A stretch of 41,027 nucleotides of DNA from Phycisphaerae bacterium (GTDB lineage Bacteria > Planctomycetota > Phycisphaerae > UBA1845). The translations under genes and the position numbers were made by a program. The notes beneath the pieces were generated by a model. It worked only from the letters and a program-made list of their open reading frames with translations. It had not been told where the DNA came from and did no database searches. Position 1 is the first letter of the stretch. Every line of letters starts with the position of its first letter. Shown in pieces: positions 25,017 to 31,996 of this stretch. Where the stretch lies: NCBI GenBank assembly GCA_016929015.1, contig JAFGJQ010000309.1:1-41027 (forward strand), given 5' to 3'.

Positions 25017-25273
25017 GGCCGAATCACCACACTGGCCGCGCCGACGCCCCTTTCCTTGTGCGGCCGGCGCCGGATCGCGACTCAATCGTATCCGTTTGCC
25101 GAGTTTCCGCAAACGGCCCGCGACTCCCCCGTTCGGCCAGTCGTCAATCAGAATTCGGCGATGTTCCACTCGGCCGCCATTCGTTTGCGTGTCCTTCACT
25201 CCTCCGGAGTGAGAGAAACGCCGACCATGCGGAAACCTTTGGAGACCCAAGGCTCCACGAACTGCCGATTTCT

Positions 25274-26539
25274 CTACACGGCTCGCAGCGCAATGTCGCG
25301 GCGGCAGTAGGCGTCCTCGAAACGAATCCGATCCACCGCCTCGTACGCCCGATCGCGAGCGGCCCGAACGGTCTCGCCCAGCGCCGTTACGCCGAGCACC
25401 CGGCCGCCGGCCGTCACGATCTGATCCCCCACCGTCTTTGTCCCCGCGTGGAACACCGTGACATCCGGTAGCGCGCCCGCCTCCGCCAGGCCCGTGATGA
25501 CCTTGCCCTTCTCATAGCTGCCCGGGTATCCGCCGGCCGCCATCACCACGCACACCGCCGGGCGGGGGTCCCATCGCAACTCAATCTCGTCCAACCGGCC
25601 GTCCAGAACGGCCTCCATCGCCTCGATCAGGTCGGATTGCAGCCGCGGCAAAATCGCCTGCGTCTCCGGGTCGCCGAACCGGCAGTTGAACTCCAGCACC
25701 TTCGGCCCGGCCGGCGTAAGCATGAGCCCGGCGTACAGCACCCCGCGGTACGGATTGCCGTCTCGCTGCAACACGTCAATCATGGGCACCAGCACGTCAC
25801 CCTGGATCACGTTCATCACCTTGTCGCCGGCGATGGCTGTCGGGCTGTACGCACCCATACCGCCCGTGTTCGGGCCGGTGTCGCCTTCGCCGATCGGCTT
25901 GTGATCCTGCGCGGAGTCCAGCACGTAAATGGTCCGGCCATCCACCAGGGCCAGCACGGACAGTTCCGGCCCTTCCAGCCGCTCCTCGACCAGCACCGTG
26001 TCACCCGCGTCCCCGAAGATGCGGTCTTCCATAATTCTCTCGAGGGCCAGGACCGCCTGGGCCGGCTCGTCGCAGACGATGACGCCCTTGCCCGCGGCCA
26101 GCCCGGCGGCTTTGACCACCAGGGCACAGTCGCGCGTGAGGGTGTACTCGCGGGCATCGCGGAATCGGTGAAAGATTCGGGCCGAGGCCGTCGGCACGCC
26201 GGCCGCCCGCATCAAGTCCTTGGCATAGGCCTTGTCGCCCTCGATCCGGGCCGCGGCGGCCGTCGGGCCGAATATGCGCAGGCCCGCCTGCTCGAACCGG
26301 TCCACGATCCCGGCGCACAGCGGCGCCTCCGGCCCGACGATCGTCAGATCGACCTGGCGCTCGCGGGCCAGGGCCAGCAGCCCATTGATATCCTCCGCGG
26401 CGACCGGCACGTTTTCACCCAGCAGCGCCGTCCCCGCGTTGCCCGGAGCACAAATCAGCGCCGACACCCGCGCCGACGCCGCCACCTTCACCGCCAAGGC
26501 ATGCTCCCGCCCGCCACCACCGACCAGAAGAACCTTCAT
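25274..26539 (-). CDS. purD: Phosphoribosylamine-glycine ligase
   Basis: A 421-residue cytoplasmic enzyme that joins glycine to 5-phosphoribosylamine with ATP, the second step of de novo purine synthesis. The N-domain starts MKVLLVGGGGREHALA, the family signature. The ATP-grasp part holds KDLMRAAGVPTA, VVKAAGLAAGKGVIVCD and EERLEGPELSVLALVDG; the substrate-binding block QDHKPIGEGDTGPNTGGMGAYSP is diagnostic, and LEFNCRFGDPETQAILPRL supplies metal ligands. The C-domain has VMAAGGYPGSYEKGKVITGL and the characteristic VFHAGT and GGRVLGVTALG. Length is the usual 420-430. The start is ATG 26539, with AGGA about 11 bases upstream; an in-frame codon at 26578 gives an atypical extension. No other purine gene is adjacent. 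Confidence 0.97.
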   Translation of the reverse strand: MKVLLVGGGGREHALAVKVAASARVSALICAPGNAGTALLGENVPVAAEDINGLLALARERQVDLTIVGPEAPLCAGIVDRFEQAGLRIFGPTAAAARIEGDKAYAKDLMRAAGVPTASARIFHRFRDAREYTLTRDCALVVKAAGLAAGKGVIVCDEPAQAVLALERIMEDRIFGDAGDTVLVEERLEGPELSVLALVDGRTIYVLDSAQDHKPIGEGDTGPNTGGMGAYSPTAIAGDKVMNVIQGDVLVPMIDVLQRDGNPYRGVLYAGLMLTPAGPKVLEFNCRFGDPETQAILPRLQSDLIEAMEAVLDGRLDEIELRWDPRPAVCVVMAAGGYPGSYEKGKVITGLAEAGALPDVTVFHAGTKTVGDQIVTAGGRVLGVTALGETVRAARDRAYEAVDRIRFEDAYCRRDIALRAV

Positions 26540-26689
26540 GGGTCTTTTCCTGAATCCAAAGCCGCTCTCGTCCGACATCGATCTGGCGGCGATCGGAGAA
26601 GGATTCGCACGCCAGTTAGGTCAGGGCGACTGTATACGCGCCACAGTAGGCCACCGCAATCCGGCGACGCCACCGCGAGGGCATCGCCC

Positions 26690-26717
26690 TTGACCCGGCC
26701 CCTCGGGTGGCTAAGGT
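26690..26717 (+). promoter_or_regulatory. Sigma-70-type promoter of the tRNA gene
   Basis: TTGACC (26690-26695), a 16-base spacer and TAAGGT (26712-26717), placed 13 bases before the first tRNA base, which fits a start about 7 bases into that gap. The -35 is near-consensus, the -10 matches three of six. Confidence 0.6.
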
Positions 26718-26730
26718 AGATTCAGAGCAG

Positions 26731-26804
26731 AGCGGCGTAGCTCAGTTGGCTAGAGCATGGGATTCATAAACCCAAGGTCGTGGGTTCGAGCCCCACCGCC
26801 GCTA
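26731..26804 (+). tRNA. tRNA-Met (CAT), probably elongator
   Basis: Cloverleaf read directly: acceptor AGCGGCG (26731-26737) pairs fully with CGCCGCT (26797-26803), discriminator A at 26804; D arm GCTC/GAGC; anticodon loop TTCATAA with CAT; T arm GTGGG-TTCGAGC-CCCAC. CCA is not encoded. An initiator is unlikely because the first acceptor pair A-T is intact and the three G-C pairs next to the loop are absent (one A-A mismatch closes the stem). Lysidine-modified tRNA-Ile with CAT is an alternative that cannot be excluded here. Confidence 0.92.
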
Positions 26805-26893
26805 GTATCGTAACTTGAGCCAGGCCAGCCGGTTAGAGCTGGCCTTCGTCTTGCGCGGGCGGGGCGTACAATGGTGGCCGGAGGGTTGCTGTT

Positions 26894-27574
26894 GTGAAAA
26901 CCATGCCGCTGTTGAGCCTGGTTCTGCTGCTGGGGACGCTTGGCTGCGCGCCGGAGGCCGTGGACGTCAACGCGTATCTGGGGGACCAGCCGTTCCCGGC
27001 CCCTTCCCGGCAGGTGACCGTCTTCGTGGAGTGCCACCCGGGCGACCAGCCGTTGCTGCTGGCCCGGCGGGCGGCCCAGGCCGTCGAGGCGGAGTTGGAT
27101 CGCCGGGGGTATGCCGTCGTGGAGAAGCCCGACGACGCCGACTACGTGCTCGCCTGCCTCATCCGCGTGGGTGGCGGCCAGGTGGTCACGCGTGCCGTCC
27201 CTCGATACGCCGACATGTACGCCACGCCCTGCTACGCCGGCGGGTACGGTGGATGGTACCGGTCCCACGTCTACGGCTGCGGCTTCGGCACCACCTACGT
27301 CGAGGAATCGTGGCGGGAGTTCGACCGGCAGCTTCACGCCACCTTGCTGGACCGTCCCCGCTTCGACAGCGCCCCCGAGAATACTCGCCACCAGGCCGTT
27401 GTCTGGCAGGCTACCGCGGTCAGCACGGGCACCGACCGGGATCTGCGCGCCGTGCTCCCTTATCTGCTGGCCGGGCTGTTTGAGCACTTCGGCGAGGACA
27501 CGGGCAAGCTCTGCCACCACCAATACACGTCCCATAGCGACGAGGTGGAACGGTTTCTGGACGACCGCCACTGA
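26894..27574 (+). CDS. Putative DUF4136-like lipoprotein
   Basis: About 226 residues. A lipoprotein signal (MKTMPLLSLVLLLGTLGC, lipobox LGTLGC) precedes the mature part. The layout recalls the DUF4136 outer-envelope lipoproteins: an early strand (QVTVFVECHPG), a helix (LLARRAAQAVEAELDRRGYAVVEKPDDADYVLACLIRVG, a typical ageing-strand plus DADYVL motif), a Gly/Tyr-rich stretch (YAGGYGGWYRSHVYGCGFGTTYV) and a late helix (LRAVLPYLLAGLFEHFGED). The start is GTG 26894; ATG 26903 is also possible. The family has no settled function. The last 31 bases of the gene are repeated, imperfectly, at 27651-27681 behind a REP-like element, so the 3' end has been rearranged at some time. It lies close behind the tRNA gene but is likely transcribed separately. 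Confidence 0.7.
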   Translation: MKTMPLLSLVLLLGTLGCAPEAVDVNAYLGDQPFPAPSRQVTVFVECHPGDQPLLLARRAAQAVEAELDRRGYAVVEKPDDADYVLACLIRVGGGQVVTRAVPRYADMYATPCYAGGYGGWYRSHVYGCGFGTTYVEESWREFDRQLHATLLDRPRFDSAPENTRHQAVVWQATAVSTGTDRDLRAVLPYLLAGLFEHFGEDTGKLCHHQYTSHSDEVERFLDDRH

Positions 27575-27584
27575 CGGAGACCGG

Positions 27585-27638
27585 AGACCGGCTGGTCTCC
27601 GCAGGCGACTCGCCGTGGCGAGAAAGCCGGTCCCACAG
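27585..27638 (+). repeat. REP-like hairpin element, copy with 27-base insert
   Basis: 27585-27595 (AGACCGGCTGG) and 27623-27638 (AAAGCCGGTCCCACAG) are identical to the two halves of the element at 7656-7682. The 27 inserted bases (27596-27622) contain a 6-base hairpin, CTCGCC-GT-GGCGAG (27609-27622), and the left junction makes a second hairpin, GGAGACC-GGCT-GGTCTCC (27583-27600). Confidence 0.8.
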
Positions 27639-27650
27639 GGAAGGGGACGC

Positions 27651-27681
27651 AGTGGAGCGCTTCCTGGACGACCGCGACTGA
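27651..27681 (+). pseudogene. Duplicated 3' end of the preceding lipoprotein gene
   Basis: 26 of 31 bases match 27544-27574, the last ten codons and stop. Both encode VERFLDDR plus a final residue (His or Asp) and TGA. Of five differences, three are silent third-position changes within the shared codons. The copy is out of frame with the intact gene (offset 107 bases) and has no start. Confidence 0.7.
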
Positions 27682-27896
27682 GGGCCGCCTACGTCCGGAA
27701 AGCGGCGGACCGTGTGCCGGCTTGCCCTCGACGTTGCCCGCCAGTGCCCGTTTTATCGGCCGATTGAATCCGCAAATTCCCCCGCCTGCCCATTCCGCAC
27801 GCCAGGAAAACGTATCGTATGTTTCCAAAACAGCGGATGGGGCCCATTCGCCGGGGCCGGTGTAAACAGACTCACCCGTGAAAGGGGTAAGTTGCC

Positions 27897-28340
27897 ATGA
27901 ACGATTGGCAGAAGAGATTCACCAGCAAGTTGGAAACGGTCCGCGGGGCCTCGAGCGATCGGTTTGAGGAAACGGTGGAACGCTGCGTGGGCCCGGTGTA
28001 TGAAGAGTTTCAAAGATTCACGGCCCAGCAGGGTTTCACGGCGTCGGCCCCGCTGTCCAAGGCGGGCATCCGCACGTTCAAATTCTCGCTCACCGAGAAT
28101 GCGTACGTGCTCATGACGTTCAGGCTGAACAACCTGGAAAACTGCGAGCTGCTCAGCGAGTTTGTCATCCCCAACCGCGGCAAGCTGCCGCCGATCAACC
28201 AGCACGTGGAGCTGTCCGAGGTGAACGAAGCCTGGGCGCGCCGCGCGTTTGAGCAGGCGCTGGACCACTTCGTCGACGCCTATGCGGACGCCGTGGGCGG
28301 CGGGCAGAAGCCGAAACAGCCGCAGCCGGTTCCGGTCTGA
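27897..28340 (+). CDS. Small soluble protein, function unknown
   Basis: A 147-residue protein without signal or membrane segment. It begins with a charged helical region (MNDWQKRFTSKLETVRGASSDRFEETVERCVGPVYEEFQRFT), followed by an alpha/beta core (SKAGIRTFKFSLTENAYVLMTFRLNNLENCELLSEFVIPNRGKLPPI) and a helix (ARRAFEQALDHFVDAYAD), with a Pro/Lys-rich tail (QKPKQPQPVPV). I do not recognise the family. The ATG follows AAAGGGG at a usable distance. It is convergent with the aminotransferase gene, with only 17 bases between the stops and no obvious terminator. Confidence 0.65.
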   Translation: MNDWQKRFTSKLETVRGASSDRFEETVERCVGPVYEEFQRFTAQQGFTASAPLSKAGIRTFKFSLTENAYVLMTFRLNNLENCELLSEFVIPNRGKLPPINQHVELSEVNEAWARRAFEQALDHFVDAYADAVGGGQKPKQPQPVPV

Positions 28341-28357
28341 GCCGCCGGCACCGGCCA

Positions 28358-29470
28358 TCAGGCCAGTGAACAGAGAATCTCGCAGCCGGCCGCCAGGCGG
28401 TCGTCAGACACCGCATAGCTGATGCGGAAGTGGGTGTCCCGGTCGCCGAACGCGCAGCCGGGGATGACCAGCACGTTCTTCGCGATGGTCGCCTCCACAA
28501 AGGCGGTCGCGTTCGGGAATCGCTGCGGCACGCGGGGGAACACATAGAACCCGCCCGTCGGCCGGACGAACGCGAACCGCTCGCTCAGGGCGTTTACAAC
28601 CAGGTCGCGCTTGGCCCGGTACGCGGCCACCTGGGCGGACACGTCCGTCTCCAGGGCCGTCAGGCAGGCCCACTGCGCCGGCTGCGGTGCGCAGACAAAC
28701 GTAAACTGCTGCAGCTTGGCCATTTCCTGGATGATCGCCGCGGGTCCGGCCGCGTACCCCATCCGCCAGCCCGTCATCCCGTAGTCCTTCCCGAATCCGC
28801 GAAGCAGAAGCGTCCGTTCCGGCGCGAAGGTTACGGGGCTGGCCGCCGGGCCGTCATAGCACAACCCGGCGTATATCTCGTCGCTGATGATCAGCAGGTT
28901 GTGCCGGCGAGCCAGTTCGCACAGCGAGCGGATTTCCTGCTCCGCGTACACGATGCCCGTCGGGTTGCCCGGCGAATTGACGATCAGTGCCCTCGTCCGT
29001 GGCGTGACCGCCGCCACAAAGCGTTCCGGATGCAGCGACAGGTCGTCATACGTATCCACGGACACCGGCACCCCGCCGGCCAGGCGAACCAGCGTGCGGT
29101 AGGAGACGAAGCAGGGGTCGGCCACCAGCACCTCGTCCCCCGGGTTGACACATGCCATCAGGGCCAGCGTCAATCCGCCCGAGACGCCGCAGGTGATCAG
29201 CACGGCGGGGTCCCAGCCGAATTCTTTCCGCATGATCTGGCCGATACGCTCCCGCAGGGGCACGATCCCATGTGTTACGGTGTACTTGTTGCGTCCTTCC
29301 TGGATGGCCGAGACCGCGGCGGTTTTCACCGGCCCCGGCACGTCAAAATCCGGCTGCCCCATGGAGAAATCGATGGGGTCTTTCATCGCGGCGGCCAAAT
29401 CAAATATCCGCCGGACGCCGGACGAGCCGATGGACGCCATCCGCTGGGCCACAAACTCGCTGCCGGACAT
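28358..29470 (-). CDS. Class I/II PLP-dependent aminotransferase (aspartate aminotransferase-like)
   Basis: A 370-residue cytoplasmic enzyme of fold type I. Visible motifs include SMGQPDFDVPGPVKTA near the start, VTHGIVPLRERIGQ, the cofactor region ITCGVSGGLTLALMACVNPGDEVLV, the conserved NSPGNPTG loop, ISDEIYAGLCYDG (Asp for the pyridine nitrogen), and RGFGKDYGMTGWRMGY, whose Lys 228 is the expected Schiff-base residue. The C-terminal FRISYAVSD supplies the substrate carboxylate Arg. Length is that of the 1-gamma subgroup (about 380), whose members transaminate aspartate, alanine or aromatic amino acids; the substrate cannot be fixed here. ATG 29470 has GGAGG six bases upstream; the longer frame to 29611 is rejected. 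It stands downstream of the small basic protein gene but behind that gene's terminator. Confidence 0.92.
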   Translation of the reverse strand: MSGSEFVAQRMASIGSSGVRRIFDLAAAMKDPIDFSMGQPDFDVPGPVKTAAVSAIQEGRNKYTVTHGIVPLRERIGQIMRKEFGWDPAVLITCGVSGGLTLALMACVNPGDEVLVADPCFVSYRTLVRLAGGVPVSVDTYDDLSLHPERFVAAVTPRTRALIVNSPGNPTGIVYAEQEIRSLCELARRHNLLIISDEIYAGLCYDGPAASPVTFAPERTLLLRGFGKDYGMTGWRMGYAAGPAAIIQEMAKLQQFTFVCAPQPAQWACLTALETDVSAQVAAYRAKRDLVVNALSERFAFVRPTGGFYVFPRVPQRFPNATAFVEATIAKNVLVIPGCAFGDRDTHFRISYAVSDDRLAAGCEILCSLA

Positions 29471-29542
29471 GAGAAGCCTCCGTTCGTCCGTACTGGCCAA
29501 TGCGACCGCAAACCCGGCCAATCCGCGGTCTGACGTACCGAT

Positions 29543-29578
29543 AACAAAACCCGCTGCCCGGACCAGCCCGAGCAGCGG
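29543..29578 (-). terminator. Intrinsic terminator of the small basic protein operon
   Basis: On the minus strand CCGCTGCTCGG (29578-29568) pairs with CCGGGCAGCGG (29561-29551) over 11 bases with one G-U wobble, followed by GTTTTGTTAT. It lies about 45 bases beyond the stop at 29623 and upstream of the aminotransferase start. Confidence 0.8.
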
Positions 29579-29622
29579 ATGTGATTGTATGCGCAATTCC
29601 CAGGGGGTCACCCCCTGGTGTA

Positions 29623-29859
29623 CTACTTCTTCGCCGGAGCCGCGGTCGCAGCGCCTTCCTCGCCCTCGGCCTTGCCCTTCTTCTTCACCTTGCCGCCCAC
29701 CGCCGCCTTGCGGTGAGCCACCTTGGGCAGGCCGAACGGAGACCGGCCTTCTTCCCAGCGGGCCTCGTCGCGAAGGCGGGCGATCCGCTCCGCCCGACTG
29801 AGCACATTCCGATGGCGGACGAGGGCCGCCTTGGTTTTCAAAGACTTGTCCATCGACAT
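29623..29859 (-). CDS. PVC-superphylum small basic protein
   Basis: A 78-residue, strongly basic protein. It starts MSMDKSLKTKAALVRHRNVLSRAERI and continues WEEGRSPFGLPKVAHRKA, the layout of the small basic protein family of Planctomycetes, Verrucomicrobia and Chlamydiae (I recall it as TIGR04137), whose role is unknown though its charge suggests RNA or ribosome binding. The last about 20 residues are a lineage-type low-complexity tail of Lys, Gly, Glu and Ala (KVKKKGKAEGEEGAATAAPAKK). The ATG at 29859 has AGGGAG about 10 bases upstream; a longer frame to 30045 runs into the neighbouring gene and is rejected. It lies 14 bases behind the membrane protein gene at 29874 and is probably cotranscribed with it. 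A strong terminator follows. Confidence 0.88.
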   Translation of the reverse strand: MSMDKSLKTKAALVRHRNVLSRAERIARLRDEARWEEGRSPFGLPKVAHRKAAVGGKVKKKGKAEGEEGAATAAPAKK

Positions 29860-29873
29860 CGTGTTCGTACTCC

Positions 29874-30755
29874 CTACCAGTGATCCTGGGCTAACTTCTT
29901 CGGATACCCTTCCAGCCTGTACCGACCGCCGTTCTTGTAGTACGTCTGGCCGATAGCCTGGATCCGCCTGAGGTATCGCTCGTATCGGTCGCGGTCCGCC
30001 GGATCGTCCCAGTTGAAGCCCTGCGTGGCGACCAGGTGATACCACTTGCCGGGCGTCTGTTCTATGGACGTCTCAATGCTGTATTGCAGAAGGTGCTCCT
30101 GAGCCTTCAGGGCGTCCTCCCCTGCGGACCATACAAAATCCTGGACGACGATGTACGTCAGCCCCGCCGTCCAGCCGCCCGAAGGAGTCCGTTGAGCCGC
30201 GTCATCCCGCGACGTCAGCGTTGTGGACGGCGGCGCCACTTTCGTGGGCGCGGCCGGACCCTCTTCGGGCACCAGCGGCGACGGTCCCAGCCCCTGGGTC
30301 ACGTCCGGCTGAGGCGGCCCCTGACGCACACGGTCCATTTCGTCCAGAGAGCCGGCTTCGGCATTGACCGGTGCCTTGCCAGCCTCGACCTTCCCTGCTT
30401 CCTTGCCGCTGCCGTGCCCCAGTCCGTAGGCCACGCCCATCAGCACTACGATCGCAAACAGCACGGCGGCCGCCCAGGTGCTGTCCAGGGCGATCCGAAT
30501 GACCCGCCCATCAATGCGCAACGCCGTCTCGGTCGTGCCGCCGGCTTGCGGCGGCGCCGAGCCCGGCGGCTCGTCCGGCGACCGAATCGCGTGTATCGCA
30601 GCCGACGGCGTCTCCGGGGCCGGGGGGGAGGCCGGCGGCGAAGCGGACGAGCCCGTCTGTCCGTCCGAATCCCCCTCGCGACCCTGTGTCCACAGGGGGG
30701 GGTTCCTGGACTTGCTGAGGACCTCGTACAGCGGGGCACGCTTGGGCTTGGCCAT
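29874..30755 (-). CDS. Single-pass membrane protein with C-terminal SPOR-like domain
   Basis: A 293-residue protein. A basic start (MAKPKRAPLYEVLSKSRNPP) is followed by a Pro/Ala/Ser-rich cytoplasmic stretch (about 30-75), a conserved short segment (RIDGRVIRIALDSTW), one membrane helix (about 95-115, AAAVLFAIVVLMGVAYGLGHG), a long Pro/Gly/Ala-rich linker and a C-terminal domain of about 95 residues. That domain (GLTYIVVQDFVWSAGEDALKAQEHLL ... WYHLVATQGFNWDDPADRDRYERYLRRIQAIGQTYY) has the beta-alpha-beta, beta-alpha-beta pattern of a SPOR peptidoglycan-binding domain; this is inference, and the match is not strong. ATG 30755 gives the MAKPKR start typical of such planctomycete proteins. The small basic protein gene follows after 14 bases. 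The opposite-strand operon at 31003 starts 248 bases away, so the gap should hold divergent promoters. Confidence 0.75.
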   Translation of the reverse strand: MAKPKRAPLYEVLSKSRNPPLWTQGREGDSDGQTGSSASPPASPPAPETPSAAIHAIRSPDEPPGSAPPQAGGTTETALRIDGRVIRIALDSTWAAAVLFAIVVLMGVAYGLGHGSGKEAGKVEAGKAPVNAEAGSLDEMDRVRQGPPQPDVTQGLGPSPLVPEEGPAAPTKVAPPSTTLTSRDDAAQRTPSGGWTAGLTYIVVQDFVWSAGEDALKAQEHLLQYSIETSIEQTPGKWYHLVATQGFNWDDPADRDRYERYLRRIQAIGQTYYKNGGRYRLEGYPKKLAQDHW

Positions 30756-31002
30756 CTGGACCCACTCTCCCGACGCCGATGGCGCCGCGCAAGCTGACCA
30801 CGATACCGCAGACCGCGGAATTTTCAACCCGCCGGCGGTGTCGGAACCTGGGCCCGCATGGCGGAATCAGGCTGCCGGACGGGCCCCGGGCTGGCGTTCG
30901 TGGGGGCCGGCGGGTACACTTCCCCCGCCGGTGGGAGGGATCGGGCCGGGTGGGGTGCTCGCCCCGACGCGGGCGATCCGCGTCCAAACGCAGGGTGCGT
31001 GC

Positions 31003-31503
31003 ATGAAGTTTGAGTTGATTGATCGCATCGTCGAATTGGAGCCGAACACACGGGTTGTGGCCACCAAGTCCGTCTCGCTGGCCGAGGAGTACCTGGCGGA
31101 CCATTTCCCCACTTTTCCGATTCTGCCGGGCGTGTTGATGCTCCAGGCGATGATCGACGCCGCGTCGTGGCTGACCCGGGTCAGTACCGACTTCGCCCAC
31201 AGCCTGATCTTGCTGGCCGAGGTCCGCAACGTTACATATAAGAGTTTCGTCAAGCCCGGCCATCAGATGCGGCTGGACGTGGAATGCCGTCGTCTGGACG
31301 AGGCGGAGGGCGAATTCGCCGGAACCGGCCATTGTGGCTCGGTTGAGGTGGTCAAGGGTCGCTTTGTCCTGAGACACTTCAATCTGGCGGAACGGGACCC
31401 GGCACTGGCTGCGATCGACCGGCGGGTGATTCAGGCGGCGCGGGCGCGGTACGATTTGTTGCGCAACCACAACGGCACAGTGAACGCCGACTCTGCGGCG
31501 TAG
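31003..31503 (+). CDS. FabZ-like hot-dog dehydratase with replaced catalytic Glu
   Basis: A 166-residue hot-dog fold protein. It carries the FabZ signature DHFPTFPILPGVLMLQAM: His 34 is the catalytic His, but the partner acidic residue, 14 residues on, is Gln 48 where FabZ has Glu. FabZ dehydrates 3-hydroxyacyl-ACP to trans-2-enoyl-ACP, so this protein is unlikely to be fully active alone. The rest of the fold (LAEVRNVTYKSFVKPGHQMRLDVECRRLD, then VVKGRFVLRHFNLAERDP) is normal. It opens a five-gene operon whose third gene is a paralogue with intact His 34 and Glu 48; a heterodimer, as in the mycobacterial HadAB dehydratase, is the inferred arrangement. ATG 31003 has AGGGTG upstream; earlier in-frame starts are rejected. 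Next gene after 49 bases. Confidence 0.88.
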   Translation: MKFELIDRIVELEPNTRVVATKSVSLAEEYLADHFPTFPILPGVLMLQAMIDAASWLTRVSTDFAHSLILLAEVRNVTYKSFVKPGHQMRLDVECRRLDEAEGEFAGTGHCGSVEVVKGRFVLRHFNLAERDPALAAIDRRVIQAARARYDLLRNHNGTVNADSAA

Positions 31504-31552
31504 TCTGATGGACCGCCGGTCCGGTGGGTCGAACTGAAGGAGGATGGTCTCT

Positions 31553-31969
31553 ATGGCGATGAGTCGCGACGAGGTGTTCAAGAAGGTCGAGTCCGTGCTG
31601 GTGGACGCCCTGGGAGTGGACGAAGACGAGGTGACGGAGGAAGCCACGCTCACCGGCGATCTCGGTGCGGAAAGCATCGACTTTCTCGACATCGTCTTCC
31701 GGCTGGAGAAGGCGTTTGACATCAAGATCCCGCGCGGGGAACTCTTTCCCGACGACATCCTGAACAACCCCGATTATGTCGAGAACGGTCGGATGACGAC
31801 CGCCGGGCTGATCCAGCTCAAGAGAAGCATGCCGCACGCCAACTTCTCGGAGTTCGAGAAGGACCCCAGCGTCTCCCGGATGCCCGACCTGTTCACGGTC
31901 AAGGCGATTGTGGATTTCGTGGCGCTCAAGCTGAACCAGAGCGGGAACCGGGCGGAGGCCGCCTCCTAG
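31553..31969 (+). CDS. Acyl carrier protein with internal insertion
   Basis: A 138-residue ACP-like protein, nearly twice the usual 75-85. Helices one and two are normal: EVFKKVESVLVDALGVDEDEV, then GDLGAESIDFLDIVFRLEKAFDIKIP, where Ser 41 is the expected phosphopantetheine attachment site (the common DSL is ESI here). Between the position of helix three and the last helix about 45 extra residues (around 63-110, including NPDYVENGRMTTAGLIQL and FEKDPSVSRMP) are inserted before FTVKAIVDFVALKL. The protein carries growing acyl chains as thioesters for the dehydratases and ketosynthases encoded beside it. ATG 31553 has AAGGAGG (31537-31543) at good spacing; ATG 31544 lies too close to it. The next gene starts 27 bases on. 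Confidence 0.9.
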   Translation: MAMSRDEVFKKVESVLVDALGVDEDEVTEEATLTGDLGAESIDFLDIVFRLEKAFDIKIPRGELFPDDILNNPDYVENGRMTTAGLIQLKRSMPHANFSEFEKDPSVSRMPDLFTVKAIVDFVALKLNQSGNRAEAAS

Positions 31970-31996
31970 TGTCCCACCCCTCACGCGGAGCTCCGC

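Larger units (their letters stand above)
27575..27896. other. Intergenic region with REP-like element and duplicated gene tail
   Basis: No complete gene lies here. It holds the REP-like copy at 27585-27638, the repeat of the preceding gene's 3' end at 27651-27681, then about 200 bases without recognised features, ending with the AAAGGGG ribosome binding site of the gene at 27897. Confidence 0.6.

Noticed and set aside
26731-26804. Initiator tRNA-fMet
   Set aside because: The first acceptor pair is intact A-T and the three consecutive G-C pairs next to the anticodon loop are not present.
29471-29611. 47-residue extension of the aminotransferase
   Set aside because: It runs through the terminator hairpin of the small basic protein gene, and GGAGG lies just before ATG 29470.
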